This document shows, one piece after another, positions 56,086 through 64,000 of a stretch of 64,000 nucleotides of DNA. Location: NCBI GenBank assembly GCA_918807975.1, contig OU964922.1:20572329-20636328 (forward strand). The letters are read 5' to 3'. Numbering within the stretch: position 1 is the first letter of the stretch; every line of letters begins with the position of its first letter. A program made the translations under genes and the position numbers. The notes beneath the pieces were generated by a model, which had not been told where the DNA came from, ran no database searches, and saw only the letters and a list, made by a program, of their open reading frames with translations. Source of the stretch: Aplidium turbinatum. Lineage: Eukaryota > Chordata > Ascidiacea > Aplousobranchia > Polyclinidae.

Positions 56086-57051
56086 TACAACTCGTTGAGA
56101 ATAACACCAAGTTGTTCACGAGAAAAAATCTCACGGCAGCATCGCTGCGTGTGGATACCACTTGAGAGGTGAAGCAAGAATTCACTTCGGGAAAGCAGCA
56201 CGGTGATACCAATTTAATATCTCGATCGCACAAAAGTGGGAGGACTTTAAAAATCTATGAGGCTATTCAGCGTCACAGCCACAAATCCGTTAACTATTTT
56301 TTCTTGCTGGAACAAAATAAGCAAAATTCAAATACGGAAACATTCAACCAGACGCTCTTTTAATATACTGCGTTTCATTCTGCTTTAAACTATGAACTCC
56401 ACACTTCTTGTATTTCGCAGGATATGATGCAGTGTAACTATGATTTGGTTCAATCGTCCTCTTCAAACGATTTGCCTGCTCCATAGACCATGCTTGCAAA
56501 AGAAGACGCCACCATTGGCAAGACCAGCAACCTCACAACTGCACCAAACGTTGGTCAGTGCTGTTTAAACAAGAACTCTTGAAATAAGACATGGTGTCGT
56601 GCCAGTGAAAGTGTTCTAAACACTTGTGACGTTTTAGCAGCACCGTGATCATCCCGGACTCAAAATTAAACAATTCTGTGGCAGTCCACGCAATTGAAAC
56701 TAATAGGCAGCAAGTACTCGATATCAATCGTAGCAACGATGAAGATGTACTTCACTGGACCAATAGACTACATCGAGTCTAATTAGCATTCGATCATAGT
56801 TTCAAAGTCACAGGGTACGTAGGTGCTGAGAAGTAATGCTTGAAACATTGTACACAGCTTCCAATCAACTGTCCGATGCAACACATCACCTCAGAGCAAT
56901 CAAATCCGCCCGCAAATGTCTAACAAAAGGTCCGAATCAACAAAAATATCCTTGTACTTGGTGAAAAGTTGGGCAAAATGCTGCCGTGGAAAAAGAAAGT
57001 CATTCATCAACAGCGATCTGTACATCTGATGATGAACGTGACAGATGGTGA
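56086..57051. other. 3' flank of LSM14
   Basis: Downstream of the LSM14 stop codon on the minus strand. It should include the 3' untranslated region. No clear AATAAA on the minus strand near the stop. Confidence 0.4.
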
Positions 57052-57078
57052 TTATGACGATGCAGTTGCGTCATTCAC
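57052..57078 (-). CDS. LSM14: LSM14 terminal coding exon
   Basis: After a TTTTGTTTCAG acceptor, eight codons VNDATASS and TAA. Supported by the acceptor and phase only. Confidence 0.7.
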   Translation of the reverse strand: MNDATASS

Positions 57079-60000
57079 CTGAAACAAAAACGCATTATGT
57101 GATCACATTAGGCTCTCTACATGTCAGGTAAGCGAGCAAAATGTAACTACTGTAATTTTTAAAAATATCAGTCATTGATCTCTTTATTAATGAGCGAAGT
57201 CACCTGCTTGTTGCCATGGCGTGGTTGTTTGTCGTACTTGTACTCGTAATCCACCCACTGCCTCCCACGAGAAGAGTAGTTTCCTCCTGATCTGTAGTTT
57301 CCTCCTCCCCTGTTGCCACCTCTCCAACCTCCTCCTTCGTTTTGATTCTATCGGTCAAAAAGACACCATCAGCGTACAAAACAAACACAAAATCGTGAAC
57401 AGTGCCGCATGTTATCAACATACACTGTTGAATAAAGTTGACAATTAACTTACTTTCTTGAAGCTTTAGATTTACAATAATTCAATGCCAGAGTTTACCA
57501 GTGGCACAAATCATCACTAAAATATAACACATACTATGCTCAACGTTACATATTGGTGCAACGCAATCTACGCAGGATCTTACTCTACGAAGTTATCAGG
57601 AGGTCGACTTCGATTTTTAAACCTAGACAAGACATGCAGTTGCCAAGTGGAGTCATCTTAGCAAAAGTAAACTTACCCTGTTGTCTCCTCGCTCATAATT
57701 CTGGTTGTTTCGATTGTAGTAGTTCCTGCGCTGTCCATCATAATTGTCTCGTTGCTGGTACCCACCGCGGCCCCTGCCGCGATACTGACCCCGACCGCGT
57801 CCCCTGTATCCGCCCCCACGACCCCGGTAATTTCCCCGTCCACGCCATTGTGTTCCGAACGTCTCGTTGTTGCGTTTCCTCTCCTCTGTCCACGACATTC
57901 GTTCCCTGTGAAATCAAGTGGTTGCCATGGAATTCGCAATGCGGTCCCATCTCCAACGCGGTCTACGACTTTATGTCGCGGTCCGAAGGACGCCATCCCT
58001 TGGCCGCAAGGCACGAATGCCGCGAGATGTGATTATTTCGTAATAAAATTAATTGTTTCTTTTTTTTGAATACTGTAGTAGTGAAGAAATTTCGTTTGTC
58101 ATGGTAGCAATTTTATTTTTCTGTCCAATAAAAATTGTTTTTTGTACGTAACAAAATAAAGATGACTTGGTTATTTTTCACTAAAACTAATTGTTTTCTT
58201 TTTGTTTTTGTCAATGCGGGAGTAATTTCATTTGCCACGAGAGCATAACCACCTTCAGTTAGTTAAAAAAAATGTCTAAAAAGACATTATTAAAAGTCAC
58301 TACGGACAGTGGCCAGCATTTCGATTTTTAAAGAAATAAAAAAGAGTGAGAGGTTACTGTTATTTTTTATTCACTAGTTGATTTATGCATATCAGTTTGT
58401 ATCCTCTGTGGATCCTTCTCTTGTATCATGGGCCAATCCCATAGATGTTTGCTGGGACACCCATTCATTTTCTTTCACTGTGAGAAAGCCATGGTTTCAC
58501 CGCTAGCACTATTTACTACTTCTACTATGCAAATGTAACTACTACTGCACAAAAAAAACAATTGGTTTTAGTCAGAAATAACCAAGTCATCAGATCTTTA
58601 TTTTGTTAAGTGCAAAAAGCAATTTTTATATTTTTGTTTGTACAAAAAATGAAAATTGAAATTGCTACCATGACTAACGAAATTTCTACACTGCTAAAGT
58701 ATTCAAAAGAATTATTAATTTTTGAACGAAATAATCACATCTCGCGTCATTCGCGCCTAACGTCATTCGTTCATTGCAGAATTCGGGTCTATCGTCATTC
58801 GTGTTTACCATGTTTAGTTGCTTACGGATTGAATTATTATTAAATATGTGACTATAAAAAGCACGACAGGACAATGTTATGAGCTTAATTAAAGCATAAA
58901 TTGAATTTCACTGTGAAAGTTTCTTATGAGTAGTAATCGAACCCATGTCATGGAGATGACTACTTTCTAGCCCTAATCCTTAAGCCAACCAGCTAACAGA
59001 GAATCCATCACTTCGATTTGCTTTGTATCATCTTCTTTTCACCCTTTTTCACGTCACGGAAAACGTAGCTTATGATTGGTTCGAGGTTTTAGTGGCAATG
59101 GCTGAATTTTTCCTTGTTAAAGTGGCTACTATGGGGAATGGCTTCTTCCTCCACTTGTGAATGTGGTGCTCACTGTTGAGAAACAGACCGCAGATCCCAT
59201 CATCAACGATTGCACCATCTTCAAGCCACCTCATAGAGTGGAAGGTCTGCGTGTCTTGGATGATGAAACCAAAGACTGGCTGCTATCTAGTAGCCTTCCA
59301 GTTCAGTCCGGGAACATCGTGAATCTGGGGTGGTGAAAGAATAGACCCTAGTCTTCAGAGGCTCACGCGACGACGAACATTACGTGGAAACGTTTGAAAC
59401 TACTTGATATTTAAAATTTGTTGGGCATTTTGCGATAAAGCCTTGCGCAGTTAAAGGAAATTGCTGATTCAACTGGGTGCTTTTGAGATTTAAGTATAAG
59501 ACTAAAAGTATAAAAAGATTATGCAGCGCATGAAATGTAGAAATTTTACGAGATATATATTAATATACCTTGTAGGCTTTGAAACACCGTATCAAGTTGG
59601 TTAGCTACATTGAGGTATTGAGTTAAAGTGACTGCACTAGCTTCGCATGCCTATTGCCTATTTCACTAGGCTATTATGCTTTGAACAATCAGGGATAGTA
59701 GCAGTTATTATTCTATCATTCTATGTAAATTCAATCTTATTCCACTTATGTAAATTCCACTTATTTAAATATTTTTAGCCATATTACTGGCACACAGCAT
59801 ACAATTGACGAGTAAGCATTCGATAATAAAGTATTTGTGATTGGGATGAAGGCCAAAACATTGCCTGCTGCAAATCAGTCGCTTCCACTCACCCTCTCGG
59901 GTTGTTGGTTTCACAAGTGATGTTGTCGAAGAAGCTCTTCGTCTTGTCATAATACACTTGCTCTCCTTCATCGGAGTCCTCGACAATCTCATTGCTAGGT

Positions 60001-62054
60001 CCGGAATCGACACCACTGTCAACCTTTTCATCACTACTTTTCACCTTCACTTCTTCTTTTGGAGCTGAAAAGGAAAATTTTGTTAGTTTTGAAAACGGAC
60101 AAAAACGAAAATTTTGAAGTTTACAAACCAGATAGCATTAAAATAAATCATTAACACTACAGTTTAATTACAAGAAACTGCCAAACGTTGACTTGCTGTT
60201 AGCCTGACAGTGTTTCCATAGAACGTGTAGAGGTTCGTGAAAACACAAAACCAAATCAGTTTTATAACCAGTCGCTATTATCAGTGAAGAGATAAGTTAC
60301 GTCATGTTTGGGAACGAAGGTTTGTTTGGAACTGAAGCCAAGCAACTCACATGCAGATATTTTCAGCTTTGACATCAATTCTTTTGCAATATCTTCTTTG
60401 TTGAACTGAGCATTGGAACCTTCGAAGTCAAAGTCTCCGTCGAACCGAAGCGGATCGTTACGTGATGGAAAGCGGCGGTTACCACGCGGATAACGTTGAC
60501 CTTGATTCAAATACAAAGAATTTTTCAATTCAATAATGTTCAGTGGTATGAACTATTATCCTGTCTCAGATTGCCCTGCACAATCTTGTCGAAGTCGTAT
60601 GTCTAGTTTGTCTACAAAGGCCAGTCAAACTTTTCAGTTTTCACTAACGATTATTAGGAAATTCACAGTCAACTTGATGATATCGCGCTGGCAGGATGTG
60701 CAAAACATTCGCCAAGTTTGCGTCTACTGTACCTCGATAATTTTGAGACTGGCCGCTGTCGTTCGATCCCCCTCTGTAGTAATTGTTGCGCCGTTGTCCA
60801 CGCTCGCGGCTGTCGAAATCATCAGAACGCTTCCGATTGTCATAGCCACCGCGATGCCGATAGCCTCCCCTGCCCCTCACATCACCATCGTTGCTTTCGT
60901 GCTTAGCGGACTGGTCATCGTAGTTGTTGCTATGACGACGACTGTTGTAATAGTTGTTGGTCTCGTAAGTTCGCCTGGAGAAGACACAACGAGATTACAG
61001 CAGACGCTGAATCGAAAAGATTGGCAGTTTGAGGAAAATGCATTGGTTTCTTGTTACTAGTTTTCTCAGACATTGCTGAAGCGTGCGACAAAAGTGCGTA
61101 TCTGTACAGATGAGGGCATAATATATCATATATTAGGGTAAAGTGAGTTGATTAGGGGTATGTTAGTCGACAAGCAAAAGCTCCTTAACAACTACGGCAT
61201 ACTTAAAGGAATCTTACATTACGATTTTGCAGTGGCAACGTAAAGATGTAATAAAAACACATCATACATGCATGGTGAGCCAAATAAATCATAAAGCTGT
61301 CAATAATTTATGTTACTAAGTTTGTGTTATCGTTAGAGGTATGTTTTGCGAAGCTAAGACTTCAGAAATAAACAACAACCTACACACTCATGAGTCATAA
61401 AAAAAATAGAATCAGCGGTTACGTATTAAATTTACAAGCTAAAACAGGAATGTTGATTGCGGCATCCTTTTCAAACACTAACCAGTAACCACTCTATCGT
61501 TATAACATTTACTCTTCATACTTCAGACGGATTTTACAATTTATGTTATATAAGTTCAATTTGAATACATAGTAGATTGTTACCCAGCCAGATTTATCTT
61601 CACTGCGTTACAAAATAATCCGGAAACGTTTGAACTTTTTGCTACGACCAGATAGGGAATCCAACTACGTTTACAGAAAGCAGTGGCAATGTCGCTAAGC
61701 TGTCATCGCGCTAGCATCTTGTAGAGAAATGCAACTGTAGTCCTCAAAGATGGTTATGTTGCTGCACCCTTAGACGTTAGTTACTACAACTTCTTTATTG
61801 GCATTTCTAAATTTACTGTACACCCACTTCAACTTATGATTGGATGACCACTTGCGGTCTTTCTCTGCCATGCAATATTGTCTGTCGAAATACTGTAAAA
61901 AAATAGTTTAAGTTTACACAAAGCACTAATCAATTATACCATTACCTTTGCTGTGGTCTGTCCTGCTGCACGGCTGATGGGCTTCCTGCCTGCACTCCCT
62001 GTTCAGATGTGGGTGATGTACGTCCAAGTGACACCGGAGATGCAGTTTTATCAC
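57052..62054 (-). CDS. LSM14: LSM14 (RAP55/Trailer hitch family), 3' exons
   Basis: RNA-binding protein of P-bodies and stored mRNP granules that represses translation and binds DDX6 and 4E-T. Exons: 61946-62054, 60733-60974, 60351-60500, 59893-60064, 57677-57905, 57204-57347, 57052-57078. Phases join throughout and all borders are GT-AG. In order: a Ser/Pro-rich linker, an RGG/Tyr-rich segment, the FDF domain (FDFEGSNAQFNKEDI), the FFD box (YYDKTKSFFDNITCE), the TFG box (RKRNNETFG), a long RGG region and a short tail ending ATASS. This order is diagnostic of LSM14. The LSm domain must lie beyond position 64000. Whether it matches vertebrate A or B cannot be said. Confidence 0.95.
57204..57347 (-). 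CDS. LSM14: LSM14 exon, C-terminal RGG
   Basis: Encodes GGGWRGGNRGGGNYRSGG then WVDYEYKYDKQ, the counterpart of the vertebrate FADFEYRK C-terminus. Confidence 0.92.
57677..57905 (-). CDS. LSM14: LSM14 exon, TFG box and RGG repeats
   Basis: Begins ERMSWTEERKRNNETFGTQW (TFG box), then about 55 residues of RGRG, RGGY and NYRGRG repeats. Confidence 0.95.
58010..58758. mobile_element. Long-TIR element in LSM14 intron
   Basis: Inverted arms of about 190 bp (about 58010-58200 and 58558-58758), starting GGCACGAATGCCGCGAGATG at left and the inverse of GGCGCGAATGACGCGAGATG at right. Arms are about 80 percent alike and include CATGGTAGCAATTTT and ATGACTTGGTTATTT. No target duplication or transposase found. 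Confidence 0.7.
58918..59000 (-). repeat. tRNA-like SINE remnant
   Basis: On the minus strand, GTTAGCTGGTTGGCTTAAGG (A box) is followed by GGGTTCGATTACTACT (B box) at tRNA spacing, with TAGAAAGTAGTCATCTCCATG between. No intact acceptor stem, hence a SINE head or tRNA pseudogene. Confidence 0.6.
59133..59336 (+). other. Unidentified open frame, 67 codons
   Basis: The plus strand is open from 59133 with balanced composition: TVEKQTADPIINDCTIFKPP, HRVEGLRVLDDETKDWLLSS and a TGA stop after NLGW. It has no ATG of its own. It looks more protein-like than its AT-rich surroundings and may be an old processed copy or a captured exon. I do not recognise the protein. Confidence 0.3.
59893..60064 (-). 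CDS. LSM14: LSM14 exon, FFD box
   Basis: Encodes an acidic stretch (VDSGVDSGPSNEIVEDSDEG) followed by YYDKTKSFFDNITCETNN. The FFD box binds EDC4/4E-T-type partners. Confidence 0.95.
60351..60500 (-). CDS. LSM14: LSM14 exon, FDF domain
   Basis: Encodes DGDFDFEGSNAQFNKEDIAK and ELMSKLKISA. The FDF motif is the DDX6-binding element and matches vertebrate FDFESANAQFNKEEI. Confidence 0.95.
60733..60974 (-). CDS. LSM14: LSM14 exon, first RGG/Tyr segment
   Basis: Eighty codons rich in Arg, Gly, Asn and Tyr, including RGRGGYRHRGGYDNRKR and SQNYRG. RGG segments bind RNA and are arginine-methylated in this family. Confidence 0.9.
61946..62054 (-). CDS. LSM14: LSM14 exon, Ser/Pro linker
   Basis: Encodes DKTASPVSLGRTSPTSEQGV and on to QQDRPQQ. 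Phase 1 in, phase 2 out (GTAATG donor). Chosen by phase fit to the next exon and the SP-rich character of this region. Confidence 0.8.
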
Positions 62055-62567
62055 CTACAACGCCACAAGCAATAAACTCATTGTTAATCCCACTGCAACT
62101 ATCGCAAGTAGGTTGTAGTAGGTATGTTCTATTCTATGCCATCTATGGATAGATTTTGTTGTTGCTTAGTGATGAGTTTTCTCTAATTCTGTAGTTGGGT
62201 GGTTCATGTGTTTAGCAAGGAATCTTGGAATGGAACACAAAAACTCAAATCAAGTCTTTATTAATGAAATTATTTTGCCCAATGTTATAATTTGTTATCT
62301 TTTGTCCAGATTTCTTGTGACAACATGTCAGTCTAAAATTGAAAAACCTTAAATCGTTTCTGTTTTTTTTTAGCTTTACTGGTTCTAAAAATATCTTCAC
62401 TGTGTTGTGCGATAGGTTGTCATAATTGCTGTTAATATGTTAAAGAAATGAAAAAAGCGATGTGCTCATTTGCATATATATAATGGGAATTATGATTGTC
62501 TGTGAGCAAGTCTTTTTGGTGCAGACAGTTAGGCGGCGGTCAAGCAGGCGCGCACACTGTGGCTTCA

Positions 62568-63152
62568 GGATATGTAGGTGCGGAGCACTGTGGCGCCCAT
62601 TCATTTAGGTGTTATTGCTAGTAAAGTCTGCAGATTGCATCAGTTTGGCATGTAGGGCAATGCTTTTCACACAAATATTATATTGAACAGACAAATATGC
62701 TGTTTTGATAATGCCCGATTGCTCGTGCATTTATTTGTTGTGAGTAATGGCTTCAGTGAGTGAAGCTGCTTTATTCGGCAATGCTTTTCACACAAATTGT
62801 TATATTGAATAGAAAAAGATATTGTTTTTTTAATGCATGTGACATTTGTTCGGCATTTATTCGTTGTTAGTCCAGGTTTGCTTCGGCGAAAGCTTTATAA
62901 ATAAATTATTCAAGTTTCCGAACATGATTGAGTTCAGTTTTAGTTAAGTCAAATAATAACTACACTAAACATCAGTAAAAAATATACTATAGCCAATATT
63001 CAAGCGGGTGGTAGGCTTAAGTGAAGAGTAACTTAGTTTTCCGTCAAAACACCGACCAGGTTTTGCCAAAACTGAGCTCATACAATCTGCAGACTTTACT
63101 AGGAATAGCATCTAAATGAACGAGCACCACAGTGCTCCGCACCTAAATATCC
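62568..63152. mobile_element. TIR element in LSM14 intron
   Basis: Arms of about 80 bp: left GGATATGTAGGTGCGGAGCA and on, right the inverse of GGATATTTAGGTGCGGAGCA. AGTAAAGTCTGCAGATTG closes each arm. About 585 bp, no coding capacity, target duplication not resolved. Confidence 0.7.
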
Positions 63153-63204
63153 AGACCTGGGGTTTTTTTTTCGGTCATTTATCGGTCATTGACCGATTTT
63201 TTAG

Positions 63205-63270
63205 CAAAATGTCCGAAAAATATATAGTCAATTCGGTCAAAATGTCCGAAAAATATATAGTCAATTCGGG
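63205..63270 (+). repeat. Two tandem 33-bp copies
   Basis: CAAAATGTCCGAAAAATATA and on occurs twice in tandem with almost no difference. A recent local duplication. Confidence 0.85.
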
Positions 63271-64000
63271 TGTTGCACGGTTGAGTTTTGCTGATAAACG
63301 TTGAAGAAAGTTTTCTCAGATAAAACACCACAACGTTTCTCAGCGAAACTTAATGTTGTAGCTCATAGGCGCCTAACTATTTTTTTGGCCGTGGGGGCGA
63401 AAGCTTGTTTCATCAGCATCAACGTAAATTCAGCAAAATGTCACGCAGATGGATGACATAATTATGTCGTCACACTAGGATTACTTTTATTGCCACACTC
63501 GGAGTTATCGCTACGTTCGACCTACCGTTAATTATTATAAACAAAACTCGACCACTTCGGTTAAGCAAACACATGCCATGCGTCTGCGTAAACTAGCGGT
63601 TGATGGACTGCGACTCTTTAAGCTAAGCACAACATAAAGTTTAGCAACGAATTAGATTTATTACCATGAAACAAGAGACAAAAAGGTTTACTAAAAAGTA
63701 AAAGGTATACTGTAAATGGAATGACAATGTCTTGAAAATGGAATGCAGATACTAACTTGATTATACGCTTGAAAATGTACCTGTTGAAGGTAAAATCATT
63801 CACGTTTACATCAATTCAACAGCACGTCACCTTGAATAAATTTAGAAGTTGCTGACATCCGTAAACAGCCCTTGAAAAATAGTTACGGAGAGACGTTTGA
63901 TTATAGCTCCCTTTTCACTACAATATCGCAACGTATGACTGACCTGTTTTCAACTTTATGACTGACCTGTTTTCGTGTTGCAGATGAAACAAAATATGCA

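Larger units (their letters stand above)
57906..59892. other. LSM14 intron with TIR element and SINE
   Basis: Two-kilobase intron between the FFD and TFG exons. It holds the elements listed at 58010, 58918 and 59133. Confidence 0.6.
62055..64000. other. LSM14 intron (open at window edge)
   Basis: No LSm-domain exon was found on the minus strand here, so the gene's 5' exons lie further right. The stretch contains an inverted-repeat element and a short tandem duplication. Confidence 0.5.

Noticed and set aside
57653-58069. Several overlapping plus- and minus-strand frames over the LSM14 RGG exon
   Set aside because: They are alternative-frame readings of GC-rich RGG codons. Only the frame joining the FFD and C-terminal exons fits the family.

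Overview
The window is nuclear DNA of an animal. It is AT-rich, its genes are split by many short introns, and it is densely packed with DNA transposons and tRNA-type SINEs. Two host genes are recognisable, both on the minus strand: CEP112 (24 coding exons, 9750-31186, complete) and the 3' part of LSM14 (seven exons, 57052-62054; the LSm-domain exons lie beyond the right edge). The CEP112 protein follows the vertebrate one closely, which points to a deuterostome. An ascidian-like invertebrate chordate is my best guess, but the species is inferred, not shown.

Layout. 1-9749: intergenic DNA made largely of hAT-type elements, most with intact 8-bp target duplications, one 9-bp-duplication long-TIR element, and SINEs. 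9750-31186: CEP112. One intron (11352-16378) holds a LINE endonuclease fragment split by a young, whole-looking Ty3/Gypsy-type LTR retrotransposon. Intron 1 holds a decayed LINE reverse transcriptase. 31187-50526: a stack of transposons just upstream of CEP112, nested three deep. 50527-57051: more terminal-inverted-repeat elements. 57052-64000: LSM14 and its introns, with further inverted-repeat elements and a SINE.

The most unusual object is 34177-49463, a 15.3-kb foldback element. It has an exact 8-bp target duplication and termini that begin GGTGC. Each inverted arm (7.3 and 5.2 kb) is mostly a tandem array of 372/399-bp units. Most units carry the same 64-77-residue reading frame, followed by a TATAAAAA string and AATAAA. 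The centre keeps a 97-codon terminal exon of a Merlin (IS1016/ISXO2-type) transposase, so I read it as a Merlin-superfamily element whose arms have grown into higher-order satellite arrays. It sits inside a hAT element (33783-50526) and carries another hAT (42204-43593). A tandem copy of the target inside the outer hAT serves as an uninterrupted reference site.

The two host genes are not obviously linked in function: CEP112 is a centrosomal coiled-coil protein and LSM14 a P-body/translational-repression protein. The transposons are the main source of structure between and within them.
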